A stretch of DNA of 64,000 bases from Paenibacillus pasadenensis DSM 19293 (GTDB taxonomy: Bacteria; Bacillota; Bacilli; Paenibacillales; Paenibacillaceae): positions 372,001-436,000 of the forward strand of contig NZ_AULW01000001.1 of NCBI RefSeq assembly GCF_000422485.1, written 5' to 3'. Below are positions 17,674 through 26,227 of the stretch, piece by piece. The notes beneath the pieces are model-generated. The model was not told where the DNA came from, did not search any database, and was given only the letters and a program-made list of their open reading frames with translations. How positions within the stretch are numbered: position 1 is the stretch's first letter; every line of letters starts with the position of its first letter. The translations under genes were made by a program, and so were the position numbers.

Positions 17674-19272
17674 CTAGCCTCCCTGCTTGCGGTATTCCTG
17701 CGGGTTCAAGCCGTATACTTTGCGGAACAGCCGCGCGAAGTAGGAGAAGTTGCCGTAGCCGAGCCCCGCCGCGATCTCGCTGACGCTCTCGTCCGTGCCG
17801 AGCAGCCGGGCGGCGGCCGCGCGCATCTTCTCCTGCAGGATGTAGTCGGTCAGCACCTTTCCCGTCTCCTTGCGGAACAGCCTCGACAGATAGGCCGGAT
17901 TGAGATACACCTGCTCGGCCAGCTCCTCGCGCGACAGGTCGCGGTCGAGATGCTCGGCGATGTACGCCTTGACCTGGCGCAGCACCGGGCTTTCCGCGCG
18001 GCGCGACTGCGCGAGCGAGCCGATCTGCTCGAGCAGGGCGTCCGCCCAGGCGAGGAAGCGCTCCGCCGAGCGCGACGCCGCATGCACGCCTTGCTCCCGC
18101 CAGCGATGAAGCAGATGGGCGGGAAAGCCTTTGCGATGCAGCGCGAGATAGGCCGCCTGCAGCAGCGCGTAGGCGTAGATCTCCAGCGTGCGCGGCGCGA
18201 GCTCGCCCTGACGGGCCGCCACCAGCCCGGCCAAGCGCGCTTTCATGCCGGACGTTCCTTCCCGCTCGAGCAGATCCGCCCATTCCAGCAGCTCGGCCTC
18301 CGGCGGCGAGCCTTCGCGCTCCTCTCCCGCATGCCGCAGCTCCGGCGAGGTCCGCACGCTCGCATCGCCGCCGCCGACGCTGCGGTATTCGTCCAGCAGC
18401 ACGCCGAGGCATTCGCCGCGCAGCTCCGCGACCGGCACGGAGCTGCCGATGTAGACGGACATCTTGCAATAGAAATAGTCGCGGCACGCCTGGCGGTAAC
18501 GGTCGCACAGCCCGATCAGCTCCTCCTCCCCGAGCGCGCCGCGTCCTTCGAACAGCAGGATCCAGCCGTTGCCGCGGTCGTCCTCGGCGACCGCGCCGGG
18601 ATGCTCGGCGAGCAGCAGCTCCTCGGCGGCCTTGCGCAGGGCGAACTCCATCACGCGCTCGTCGCGCTCGCTGATCGGCTTGTCCCAGTTCTCGACGCTG
18701 ATGAGCAGCGGCCGCACTCGAGAAAGCGCGGCCGGGTCGGCATCGGCCGCTCCGGCGGTCAGCTCCAGCCAGCGCCCGTCGGCGCTGTCGCGCCCTTCGA
18801 GCAGGTCGTTCCAGCGCCGCTCGGCGACGAGCGGCTTTTGCATCTGCCACTGCTCCGCCATCTGCTGGTAGCGCTCCGACTCCTCGTCGCCCCGCCGCCG
18901 CTCGGCGATGCGCGCGCCGAGGCCGCGCAGCACCTCCTCCAGCTCGGCATAGATGACCGGCTTGAGAATGTAGTCGCTGCTGCCGAGCTGCAGCGCCTTT
19001 TGCGCATAGCGGAACTCGGAGTGGCAGGTGAGGAACACCGTCTCGAGCCGCAGCCCTTCCGCGCGCACCCATTCCACCAGCTCCAGGCCCGACTGCTCCG
19101 GCATCTCGATGTCGCAGATGAGGATGTCCACCTCGCGCTCGAGCAGCAGCCGGCGCGCCTCCTCCGCCCCGTGCGCCTCGTACACCTCGGCGATGCCCGC
19201 CCGCTCCCAGCGGACGCCGGCGCGGAGGCCCTTGACGGCATAGATCTCGTCGTCCACGATCAGCGCGTTCAC
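17674..19272 (-). CDS. Response regulator with AraC-type output domain (YesN-like)
   Basis: A 532-aa DNA-binding response regulator. The receiver (1-120) has the acidic pair DDE at 7-9, phospho-acceptor Asp54 in ICDIEMPEQSG, Thr/Ser in LTCHSE and Lys in YILKPV. A long linker domain (about 130-420) is typical of YesN-type regulators. The C-terminal AraC domain has two helix-turn-helix units (LSREELAEQVYLNPAYLSRLF and VSEIAAGLGYGNFSYFARLF), ending NPQEYRKQGG. The start ATG overlaps the kinase stop by 4 nt. I infer that it binds the GGTCAC/TGGTAG boxes found at its own operon, both GH87 genes and the MalEFG-like operon. These boxes sit in 21-bp direct repeats, fitting tandem AraC-type monomers. 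Confidence 0.93.
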   Translation of the reverse strand: MNALIVDDEIYAVKGLRAGVRWERAGIAEVYEAHGAEEARRLLLEREVDILICDIEMPEQSGLELVEWVRAEGLRLETVFLTCHSEFRYAQKALQLGSSDYILKPVIYAELEEVLRGLGARIAERRRGDEESERYQQMAEQWQMQKPLVAERRWNDLLEGRDSADGRWLELTAGAADADPAALSRVRPLLISVENWDKPISERDERVMEFALRKAAEELLLAEHPGAVAEDDRGNGWILLFEGRGALGEEELIGLCDRYRQACRDYFYCKMSVYIGSSVPVAELRGECLGVLLDEYRSVGGGDASVRTSPELRHAGEEREGSPPEAELLEWADLLEREGTSGMKARLAGLVAARQGELAPRTLEIYAYALLQAAYLALHRKGFPAHLLHRWREQGVHAASRSAERFLAWADALLEQIGSLAQSRRAESPVLRQVKAYIAEHLDRDLSREELAEQVYLNPAYLSRLFRKETGKVLTDYILQEKMRAAAARLLGTDESVSEIAAGLGYGNFSYFARLFRKVYGLNPQEYRKQGG

Positions 19273-21119
19273 GCCATCCTCTCCTTTCCTGCCGCCCTCT
19301 GGCCCGAGGGCGGCGCGTGCAGCGGCAGCCGGAGGACCGCGCTCAGCCCGCCCTCCGCTCCGTTGTCCAGCTCAAGCCGCACCGCCGTTCCATAATAAAG
19401 GCGGCTGCGGCGAATGACGTTCCAGAGGCCGACATGGCGCTCGCCCGGCTCCGCCGCATGGATCCGCTCCAGCAGCGGTCCGAGCGAGCCGGCCGCGATG
19501 CCCTTGCCGTTGTCTCTCACCTCGATGAGGACCGCCGCTTCGCCGCCGGCCGCGTCCTCCTCCGCCTCCGGGCTCCGCCTTACCGTCACCTCGATGCGGA
19601 ACGGCCCGCCCCCGCTCGCCTTGAAGCCGTGGACCATCGCGTTCTCGACGAGCGGCTGCACCGACAGCGGCGGCAGCGGGAAGCTTTCGAGGCCGGGCTC
19701 GACCTCGAAGCCGAAGGCCAGCGATTCCGGGAAGCGGTGCTTCTGGATCGTCAGGTAGTCGCGGATATGCTCCAGCTCGTCGGACACCGTCACCGAAGCC
19801 GCCCCCGTGTTGATCGTGAAGCGGAAGTACCGCACGAGATGGAGGGCGATGCTCTGGATGATGTCGTAGCTGCGGATCTGCGCGAGCTGGTAGACGATGT
19901 TGAGCGAATTCATGAAGAAATGAGGCTGGATCTGCGCCTGCAGATGCTTGAGCTCGGCTTTCTGCGTGCGGATCTTCTCCTCGTAGATGTCGATCTTCAG
20001 ATGCTCGATCTGCTCCGCCATGCCGTTGAACGTCTCGTTGATCGTATCGAACTCGGGCAGGCGGCTGTCCGGCAGCCGCGCGCTCAGATCGCCGGCGCGG
20101 ATTTTACGCATGCCGCGGATGAGCCGGTACATCGGCATGACGACCGCTCGCTGCAGGACGTACAGGTAGACGCCGAGCAGCACCGCCGCCAGCACCGGCA
20201 CCGCATAGGTCAGATAGCGGAAATACGGCAGTCCCTCCAGCAGCGACTTTTCGGGCATGAGCAGCAGCAGCCGCATGTCCGCCATGCGGGAATCCTTGGC
20301 GACGAGCAGATGCGGCTGCGGCACGTCGGCGATCGCATAGCCGGCGAGCGCCTCGGCCAGCGCGCCCGGCATGCCCGCGGCGAGGCCGCCTCGCAGCCCG
20401 GCGGCGAGCTCCGTCAGCGGCTCGCCGGAGCCGCTCGTCAGCACGGCGAAGCCTTTGCCGCCCGTGCCGAGCTCATGCAGCGGCGCCATCAGCCGGCCGA
20501 TATCGACCCAGGCGCCGATCGCCGAGCCGTAGCCGTTGTCGACGACGCGCAGCAGCGCGAACGAGCCGTCCAGCCGCTGCAGCGTCCAGCCGGTGTACGG
20601 CGTGTCCGCTCCGGGCCCGGCCCGCAGCACGTCCCGCAGCCGCGCGACGATGCGCTCCTTGCGCTCGAACGAGACGTTCTGCTGCTGGGCGAGGAACAGG
20701 TCCTCGTAGCGGGAGCTGTAGGCGAACAGCACGTCGGCCGCCTCGTAGTAGTTCGTATTGGCTCCGAGATCGGCCGCCGCCTGCGTTTTCGCCCGGTAGT
20801 AGTCCCAGCCGCCCCGCTCGTTCTGCGAGAGCGTCATCAGGTCGCGGTTCTGCTCGGCCGTCTTGAACAGATAGTTCTGGACCTCCTCGAGCACCTTGTC
20901 CATGTCGTTCAGATACATCGTCAGCAGGCTGCGGTTGGACTGGGCGACCTGGGAACGGACGACCGACGTCGAATAAAGGTTGTTCCACAGCAGAAGCAGC
21001 ACGAGCGGCGCCGTCACGCCGACGAAGCCGATGATGAGGCGGGTCCGCAGCGTCTTCGCCTGCTTCGGCCGTGCCGAGCCGGATCCGTTGCGGCGCGCAG
21101 GCAGCCAGGCAGCCGGCAT
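19269..21119 (-). CDS. Sensor histidine kinase (YesM-like)
   Basis: A 616-aa membrane sensor kinase. Helix 1 lies at about residues 26-48 (LIIGFVGVTAPLVLLLLW). An extracytoplasmic sensor region of about 240 residues follows, then helix 2 (YAVPVLAAVLLGVYLYVLQ), a HAMP domain (YRLIRGMRKIRAGDLSARL), the His-kinase motif with the phospho-His in LQAQIQPHFFMNSLNIVYQL, and an ATPase with VQPLVENAMVHGF and VRDNGKGI. Its ATG overlaps the SBP stop in a TGATG junction, and its stop overlaps the response regulator, so all three proteins are coupled. It probably senses ligand directly or through the adjacent SBP and phosphorylates the AraC-type regulator. Confidence 0.92.
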   Translation of the reverse strand: MPAAWLPARRNGSGSARPKQAKTLRTRLIIGFVGVTAPLVLLLLWNNLYSTSVVRSQVAQSNRSLLTMYLNDMDKVLEEVQNYLFKTAEQNRDLMTLSQNERGGWDYYRAKTQAAADLGANTNYYEAADVLFAYSSRYEDLFLAQQQNVSFERKERIVARLRDVLRAGPGADTPYTGWTLQRLDGSFALLRVVDNGYGSAIGAWVDIGRLMAPLHELGTGGKGFAVLTSGSGEPLTELAAGLRGGLAAGMPGALAEALAGYAIADVPQPHLLVAKDSRMADMRLLLLMPEKSLLEGLPYFRYLTYAVPVLAAVLLGVYLYVLQRAVVMPMYRLIRGMRKIRAGDLSARLPDSRLPEFDTINETFNGMAEQIEHLKIDIYEEKIRTQKAELKHLQAQIQPHFFMNSLNIVYQLAQIRSYDIIQSIALHLVRYFRFTINTGAASVTVSDELEHIRDYLTIQKHRFPESLAFGFEVEPGLESFPLPPLSVQPLVENAMVHGFKASGGGPFRIEVTVRRSPEAEEDAAGGEAAVLIEVRDNGKGIAAGSLGPLLERIHAAEPGERHVGLWNVIRRSRLYYGTAVRLELDNGAEGGLSAVLRLPLHAPPSGQRAAGKERMA

Positions 21120-22702
21120 CAGGATTCCCCCTCTCCGGCGGAGGCTCCGCCTGCGGCGAGCCAGGCGTCGAGCTGGCGCTGCTTCTCCGCGATGACCTTG
21201 TCCGCGCCGGCGGCCTTCAGCTGCTCCAGGTACATCGGGATGACGGCGTCGGGATCGAGCTCGCCGGTGATGAGCGCGGGCGAGAACTCCTCGTCGACGC
21301 GGCTGCAGGCGGCGATCTCGTTGCTGACGGGCGACGGATCGAAGACGAAGCCGAGCGCCTTGGACGGCTCCGCTTCCTCGTTGAAGCGGCGATAATTGTC
21401 CCATTGCTGCGGATCCTCGTTGTCCCACAGATAGGAATTCAGCTGGTTGCCGAACATCCAGGGCAGGTTGAAGTTGTAGCGGACCGTGCGCGCGTCCACG
21501 CCCGGCGAGAAGGCGATGCGCCCGTCCGGCCGCACGACGTAGTGGCGGCCTTCGATGCCCCAGTCGAGCAGATTGAGCAGATAGCGGTCCGTATACAGCA
21601 GCTCCAGCAGCCGCATCGCCTTCTCGGGATGGCGGGACGTCCGCGGGATGGCGAACATCGCGCTCGTCACGTCCGCCGTCGTCGTGTACGGCTTGGTCAG
21701 CTCGACGGCGACCATCGGCATGCCGGTGTTGCGCGAAGCCTGGATCTCGAAGCCCGGCTTCATCGACTCCGCGAAGGCGAAGGCGGCGCCGGCCTTCACC
21801 GCCTCGTACTCGCTGTCGCGGGAGGTGACCGCGTCGGCGTTGAGGTAGCCGCTGCGGCGCCATTCGTACATCAGCTTGGCGTAGTCGCGGTACGTCCGGG
21901 CGGCGGCGAGATTGACGACCTTGAGGCTGCCGCCCGCGCGCTGCAGCACGCCCGGACCGTCGCCGAGCATGTCGAACAGGCCGTATTGGAGCAGGAATGT
22001 CAGCGGGCTCCGGTCGGCGCGCACCTGCAGCGGCGTCACGCCCGGCTCGCGGCGCTTGATCGTCTCCAGCACCGGTCCGAGATCGGCGAGCGTGCGGATC
22101 GCCTCGAGGCGGATGCCGTGCTTCTCGACGAGATCGGCGCGCATCACGATGCCCTTGCTGGCGGCGAACTCCTTGTTCGTCGGAATGCCGTACAGCTTGC
22201 CGCCGATGCGGCTCGCCCGCAAAATTTCCGGATCGAGCACGCTGGCGATGCCGGCGCCTTCGCGCTGCAGCAGCTCGTCGAGCGGCAGGAAACGGCCGCG
22301 CGACACCTCGTCGCCGAAGCGCATCCAGCCGGCGGTGAACATGAGGTCGACCTGGCTGCCGGAAGCGTAGACGAGCCCCGTGCGGTCCCACCAGCTGCTC
22401 ATGTCGACCGGCTTGATCTCGACGGAAGCGTCCAGCTTGTCCCGCAGGTAGCGGTTCATCTCCGCCTGCACGAGCGGCAGGTCCGGCGGCGCGACGCTGG
22501 CCGGGAACATGAGCACGAGGCGGTCGGACGCCTCGGCGCCGGACGCGGCGGAGCCGGGCGACGGCTCTCCGCCGGAGGAGCGCTCGGATCGGACGGCCGG
22601 CCACGCCGCCAGAGCGGCGAGCAGCAGCAGCGCGCCGGCGGCGGCCAGCAGGCGGACGCGGCGGGCGCGGAGCCCGCTGCGGTCGAGATCGTGGTCGGTC
22701 AT
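21119..22702 (-). CDS. Extracellular solute-binding protein in a sensor operon, no lipobox Cys
   Basis: A 527-aa family-1-type carbohydrate-binding SBP resembling YtcQ/DUF3502 proteins. The N-terminal hydrophobic segment (residues 17-38, LLAAAGALLLLAALAAWPAV) lacks any lipobox cysteine, so the protein may be anchored by an uncleaved helix or be released. Binding-domain features include IPTNKEFAASKGIVMRADLVEKHGI and SAMFAIPRTSRHPEKAMRLLELLY; the C-terminus has DPDAVIPMYLEQLKAAGADKVIAEKQRQLD, typical of the DUF3502 region. No permease accompanies it. The next two genes are its kinase and regulator, so a sensing role is more likely than uptake. The operon promoter carries the shared GGTC boxes and a cre-like site. 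Confidence 0.88.
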   Translation of the reverse strand: MTDHDLDRSGLRARRVRLLAAAGALLLLAALAAWPAVRSERSSGGEPSPGSAASGAEASDRLVLMFPASVAPPDLPLVQAEMNRYLRDKLDASVEIKPVDMSSWWDRTGLVYASGSQVDLMFTAGWMRFGDEVSRGRFLPLDELLQREGAGIASVLDPEILRASRIGGKLYGIPTNKEFAASKGIVMRADLVEKHGIRLEAIRTLADLGPVLETIKRREPGVTPLQVRADRSPLTFLLQYGLFDMLGDGPGVLQRAGGSLKVVNLAAARTYRDYAKLMYEWRRSGYLNADAVTSRDSEYEAVKAGAAFAFAESMKPGFEIQASRNTGMPMVAVELTKPYTTTADVTSAMFAIPRTSRHPEKAMRLLELLYTDRYLLNLLDWGIEGRHYVVRPDGRIAFSPGVDARTVRYNFNLPWMFGNQLNSYLWDNEDPQQWDNYRRFNEEAEPSKALGFVFDPSPVSNEIAACSRVDEEFSPALITGELDPDAVIPMYLEQLKAAGADKVIAEKQRQLDAWLAAGGASAGEGES

Positions 22703-22748
22703 GATGCGGCAGTCCCCTCTTCGTTCGATGATCCGGACCGTTCCGGTC

Positions 22749-22762
22749 CGGAAGCGATTTCA
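22749..22762 (-). promoter_or_regulatory. cre-like site at the start of the SBP-kinase-regulator operon
   Basis: Minus-strand TGAAATCGCTTCCG agrees at 12 of 14 positions with TGWAANCGNTNWCA. It directly abuts the -10 on its downstream side, where CcpA binding would repress. Confidence 0.55.
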
Positions 22763-22826
22763 ATTATACGCCGGCCCCGGCCGCGCTTCTACTAGGAATC
22801 GGACCTCGAATGCCACGATTGTGACC
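22763..22826 (-). promoter_or_regulatory. Activator-type promoter of the SBP-kinase-regulator operon
   Basis: On the minus strand: GGTCACAATCGTG (22826-22814), a second GGTC 21 bp downstream (22805-22802), then 10 bp, a poor -35 TAGAAG (22791-22786), a 17-bp spacer and a perfect TATAAT (22768-22763). The same spacing recurs at three other promoters in the window (34150-34192, 41258-41321, 48628-48692). Confidence 0.8.
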
Positions 22827-22877
22827 TTGCGGGCCGCGGCGGCTCGGGATCGCCGGGGCGGGCGAGACGGAGCGGAG

Positions 22878-23027
22878 GCGTCGGCGGGCGAGTGCGCCAG
22901 CGGGCGGATGCGTCGGCGGGCGAGTGCGTCGGCGGGCGAGTGCGTCAGCGGGCGGATGCGTCGGCGAGCGAGTGCGTCGGCGGGCGAGTGTGCGACGGCT
23001 AGCAGGCGAGTGCGCCAGCGGGCTGGT
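22878..23027. repeat. 16-bp minisatellite array
   Basis: Seven consecutive 16-bp units (consensus GCGTCGGCGGGCGAGT, variant GCGCCAGCGGGCGGAT) run from 22878 to 22989. A 22-bp variant and one more unit follow, ending at the AraC stop codon. The unit length is not a multiple of three and the array is non-coding. It fills the space between the divergent sensor-operon promoter and the AraC gene. Confidence 0.9.
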
Positions 23028-23863
23028 CAGCCGCGGAACAGCTTGCGGTATTCCGTCGGCGTCATGCCTTCATGCTCCTGGAACCGTTTATTGAAATAGC
23101 TCGCGCTCGGATAGCCGGCCTCGAGCGCGATCTCGCCGATATTGGCCTCGCGCCGCTCCAGCAGCCGCTGCTTGGCGCGCTGCAGGCGGGCCCGCGTGAC
23201 GAACTCGCTCGGCGTCATGTCCAGCGCCCCCTTGAACAGCCGGCAGAAATAGTGGGTGCTGACGCCGGCGCGCTCCGCCCACTCCTGCAGCACGAACGGC
23301 TTCGCCGCCTCCTCCTCGAGCCGCGGCAGCAAGGACAGGATGCGCTCCTCCGCGGGACTGGCGGACGGCGAGCCGAGCGGCACCGCCTGCTGCACGAATT
23401 CCGCCAGCACGCCGTAGGCGAGCGTCGAGAGCAGCGCGGGCCGCGTCATGCTGCTCGCCTCCGCCTCCTCGAGCAGCGCCTGATGCGCCTCGATCCAGCC
23501 GGCCGGCTGGCGGAGCTTCCAGAGCAGGTTCTGGTGGAAGCCGCGCTCGACCATGAAGTCCCGCAGCCGGCCGCCGTAGAAGTGGATCCAGCGCACCTCC
23601 CACGGATCGTCCTTGCTGCTGCCGTACTGCTGGGCCGCGTGCGGAAAGTACAGCACCGCCTGCCCCTGCGTCAGCTCCTGCTGGCCGGATTCCGTCCGCA
23701 CGTACCCTTTGCCGGAGACGACGATGTGGATGCTGAAATTGTTCAACGCTCCGGCGTCCCGCATCACCTCATGCTCCGGGTAGTCGCAGTAGACTCCGAC
23801 CGATTCCGGCAGGATGAAATAGGGCTGCTCCGGTAGCGTGAGCAGATGCGTCTGTCGCTGCAT
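23027..23863 (-). CDS. AraC family regulator with cupin-type sensor domain
   Basis: A 278-aa one-component regulator. The N-terminal AraC-binding (cupin) domain spans about 10-150 (FSIHIVVSGKGYVRTESGQ ... AVLYFPHAAQQYG). The C-terminal double HTH has LQEWAERAGVSTHYFCRLFK and NIGEIALEAGYPSASYFNKRF, ending MTPTEYRKLFRG. I chose ATG 23863 (GGAGG 8 nt upstream) over an in-frame start 13 codons earlier. It is divergent from the oxidoreductase/aldo-keto reductase pair. Both promoters contain a copy of a 16-bp element just downstream of the -10, suggesting that this protein controls both directions. Confidence 0.92.
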   Translation of the reverse strand: MQRQTHLLTLPEQPYFILPESVGVYCDYPEHEVMRDAGALNNFSIHIVVSGKGYVRTESGQQELTQGQAVLYFPHAAQQYGSSKDDPWEVRWIHFYGGRLRDFMVERGFHQNLLWKLRQPAGWIEAHQALLEEAEASSMTRPALLSTLAYGVLAEFVQQAVPLGSPSASPAEERILSLLPRLEEEAAKPFVLQEWAERAGVSTHYFCRLFKGALDMTPSEFVTRARLQRAKQRLLERREANIGEIALEAGYPSASYFNKRFQEHEGMTPTEYRKLFRG

Positions 23864-23878
23864 GTTCGACCTCCATCG

Positions 23879-23958
23879 CAATATCGTGTTAACTCGTATC
23901 ATATATTTTCATTTTTAAAAAGTAAATCATCAGGTACAATCACAATATCGTATTAGCT
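23879..23958. promoter_or_regulatory. Divergent promoters with two 16-bp direct repeats
   Basis: CAATATCGTGTTAACT (23879-23894) and CAATATCGTATTAGCT (23943-23958) match at 14 of 16 bases, 64 bp apart. Between them lie a leftward promoter for araC (TTTACT 23926-23921, 17 bp, TATGAT 23903-23898) and a weak rightward promoter (TTTTTA, 17 bp, TACAAT 23935-23940). Each repeat falls just downstream of one -10. Confidence 0.75.
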
Positions 23959-23979
23959 ACCTTAAAGGAGGCGTTGTTC

Positions 23980-25050
23980 ATGACCCAATCAGCCAAGCTG
24001 CGCTGGGGCGTGCTCGGAGCCGCAGGCATCGCGCGAGGCTCTGTCATCCCCGGCCTGCTCCGTTCGCAGCTCAACGAAGTGAAAGCCCTTGCAAGCCGCG
24101 ACCGGGACAAAGCCCGGCGGACGGCCGACGAATTCGGCATCGAAGCGGCGTACGGCAGCTATGAGGAGCTGCTGTCCGACGATTCGATCGAGGCGGTATA
24201 CATCCCGCTGCCCAATCATCTGCACCGCGAATGGACGATCCGCGCCCTCGAGGCCGGCAAGCATGTGCTTTGCGAAAAGCCGCTCGCGCTGACCGCCGCC
24301 GAGGCGGAGGAAATGGCGCTCGCGGCGCAGAAGGCCGGCCGCCAGCTGGCCGAGGCGTTCATGTACCGGCATCATCCGCGCTACGCGATGATCCGCGAGG
24401 TCATCGCCTCCGGCGAGATCGGCGATCTTCGCAGCCTGCATGGGACGTTCACGTTCAACAGCTCCGGCAGCTCCGGCAACGTGCGCTTTGTCAAGGAATG
24501 GGGAGGCGGCGGGCTCTACGATGTCGGCTGCTATCCGATCTCCGTCGCGCGGATGCTGATCGGCGCCGAGCCGGAGGCGGTCACGGCGCGCGCGCTGTTC
24601 TCGCCCGAGCACGGCGGCGTCGACATGATGGCGAGCGGGCTGCTGGAGTTCCCCGGCGGCCTCGGCGTCACGTTCGACTGCGGCATGTGGGGCGCATTCC
24701 GCAACAAGCTCGAGGTGCTGGGCACGGACGGCATCCTGGAGGTGCCGTCCGCGTTCATGGCCGGCTTGGAAGGCGAGACCGGCTTTTATGTGACGACGGG
24801 CAGCGGCCGGCGCTATGTCGACGTGCCGCAGGTCGACCACTTCTCGCTCGAAGCCGACGACTTCGCCCGCACGGTGCTGCACGGCGAGCCGCAGCGCTTC
24901 CCGCCGCAGGATGCGGTCGCGGGCATGCGCGTGCTGGAGGCATGCCTCCGCTCCGCGGAGCAGCGCGTCCGCATCGAGCTGCCGTCCTGCGGAGCCGGCT
25001 CGGCCGAGGCTGCCGCGGCTGGCGCTCTCGAATCGAAAGGAGTCGAATGA
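23980..25050 (+). CDS. Gfo/Idh/MocA family oxidoreductase
   Basis: A 356-aa NAD(P)-dependent sugar or cyclitol dehydrogenase-type protein. The Rossmann motif is WGVLGAAGIARGSVIPGL (residues 8-25); the family signature AGKHVLCEKPLALT carries the catalytic Lys of EKP. The C-terminal alpha/beta domain has EAFMYRHHPR and GGGGLYDVGCYPISVARML, the latter typical of trans-dihydrodiol-dehydrogenase-like members. ATG 23980 lies 8 nt after AAAGGAGG; an upstream TTG is less likely. It is co-transcribed with the aldo/keto reductase, whose start region overlaps its stop. The substrate is unknown. Confidence 0.92.
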   Translation: MTQSAKLRWGVLGAAGIARGSVIPGLLRSQLNEVKALASRDRDKARRTADEFGIEAAYGSYEELLSDDSIEAVYIPLPNHLHREWTIRALEAGKHVLCEKPLALTAAEAEEMALAAQKAGRQLAEAFMYRHHPRYAMIREVIASGEIGDLRSLHGTFTFNSSGSSGNVRFVKEWGGGGLYDVGCYPISVARMLIGAEPEAVTARALFSPEHGGVDMMASGLLEFPGGLGVTFDCGMWGAFRNKLEVLGTDGILEVPSAFMAGLEGETGFYVTTGSGRRYVDVPQVDHFSLEADDFARTVLHGEPQRFPPQDAVAGMRVLEACLRSAEQRVRIELPSCGAGSAEAAAAGALESKGVE

Positions 25051-25052
25051 TC

Positions 25053-25991
25053 ATGAAGACGATCTCGGTCAAAGGTGTCGCCAAGCCGATCAGCGTGCTG
25101 ATGAAGGGCTCGGATTATTTTACGAACGATAGCTACGAGCGCGCGGCGGCCAATCTCGACGCCTTCCTCGCCGCCGGCGGCAACGCCATCGATACGGCGC
25201 ATATCTATTGCGGCGGGCAGAGCGAGACGGTCATCGGCCGCTATATGGAGGAGCGCGGCAACCGCTCCGACATCGTGATCCTGACCAAAGGCTCCCATCA
25301 TGACGAGTCCGGCCCGCGCGTGAACGCCGAGGCGATCCGCAGCGATCTGCTGACGAGCCTCGAGCGGCTGCGCACCGACCATATCGAGCTGTACGCGCTG
25401 CATCGCGACGATCACTCCGTGCCGGTCGGCGCCATCGTCGAAGCGCTCAACGAGCATATCGAGGCCGGCCGCATCGGCGCGATCGGCGGCTCCAACTGGA
25501 CGTGGCAGCGGCTGCAGGAGGCCAACGACTACGCCGCCGCCCACGGCTTGACGGGCTTCGCCTTCAGCAGCCCGAACCTGAGCCTGGCCAAGGCAAAAGA
25601 GCCGTTCTGGGCCGGCTGCGTCTCCGCCGACGAGGAAACGCTGCGCTGGCATGAGCGCGAGCAGCTGCCGCTGTTCTCGTGGTCGTCGCAGGCGCGCGGC
25701 TTCTTCACCGGCCGCTTCGGACCGGAGGACACCAGCAACGCCGACCTCGTGCGCGTGTTCTACAGCGACGCCAACTGGGAGCGGCTGCGCCGCGCAGGCG
25801 AGCTCGCCGCGGAGAAGGGCGTCAGCACGATCCAGATCGCGCTCGCCTACGTGCTGAACCAGCCGTTCCCGACCTGCGCCCTGATCGGCGCGCAGAACCC
25901 GGGCGAGCTGAGCTCCTGCCGCGACGGAGTCGAGATCGCGCTCTCTCCGGCCGAGCTCGCTTGGCTCGACCTGCAGGCGGAGACGCGCTAA
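25053..25991 (+). CDS. Aldo/keto reductase
   Basis: A 312-aa NADP-dependent TIM-barrel reductase. The catalytic tetrad is visible as Asp/Tyr in AIDTAHIYCGGQSE, Lys in ILTKGSHH and His in LYALHRDD. The C-terminal cofactor region includes CALIGAQNPGELSSC. The start at ATG 25053 gives a 9-nt distance from AAAGGAG; ATG 25047, overlapping the previous stop, is also possible. Together with the upstream Gfo/Idh/MocA gene it forms a two-step redox pair under the divergent AraC regulator, probably for a sugar or polyol. A strong terminator follows. Confidence 0.92.
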   Translation: MKTISVKGVAKPISVLMKGSDYFTNDSYERAAANLDAFLAAGGNAIDTAHIYCGGQSETVIGRYMEERGNRSDIVILTKGSHHDESGPRVNAEAIRSDLLTSLERLRTDHIELYALHRDDHSVPVGAIVEALNEHIEAGRIGAIGGSNWTWQRLQEANDYAAAHGLTGFAFSSPNLSLAKAKEPFWAGCVSADEETLRWHEREQLPLFSWSSQARGFFTGRFGPEDTSNADLVRVFYSDANWERLRRAGELAAEKGVSTIQIALAYVLNQPFPTCALIGAQNPGELSSCRDGVEIALSPAELAWLDLQAETR

Positions 25992-25994
25992 GCA

Positions 25995-26040
25995 AAAACG
26001 ACCCGCCTGGCGCGAAAACGCCGGGCGGGTCGTTTTTTTC
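25995..26040 (+). terminator. Terminator of the oxidoreductase operon
   Basis: The stem ACGACCCGCCTGGCG with CGCCGGGCGGGTCGT encloses a short A-rich loop and is followed by seven T residues. Confidence 0.95.
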
Positions 26041-26088
26041 GGACTCCATCATAGGCCGCCGTGCTGCAGGCTTGGATGCAGCTTTCGG

Positions 26089-26116
26089 CACCTCGCGCGG
26101 CTGCCCGCGCGAGGTG
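26089..26116. repeat. Isolated 11-bp stem-loop
   Basis: CACCTCGCGCG (26089-26099) and CGCGCGAGGTG (26106-26116) form a perfect stem with a 6-nt loop, without a T-tract. It lies in the 450-bp gap between the aldo/keto reductase and vanZ-like genes. The rest of this gap holds only the repeat units at 26228-26416. Confidence 0.6.
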
Positions 26117-26227
26117 TGACGATGCGTGATGGCTGTCAACCTAATGCCCTGTCCGATTCCGGGAGCTGCGCTGACCCTCCAGCCTCTCCCGTTCCTCCAG
26201 CCTCTCCACCAGCCCCTCCACCATCTC

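Noticed and set aside
19269-22763. Single 1164-codon fusion of an unknown N-terminus with the sensor kinase
   Set aside because: The first half is the off-frame of the SBP gene. The SBP frame is coherent, and the kinase has its own ATG at 21119 overlapping the SBP stop.
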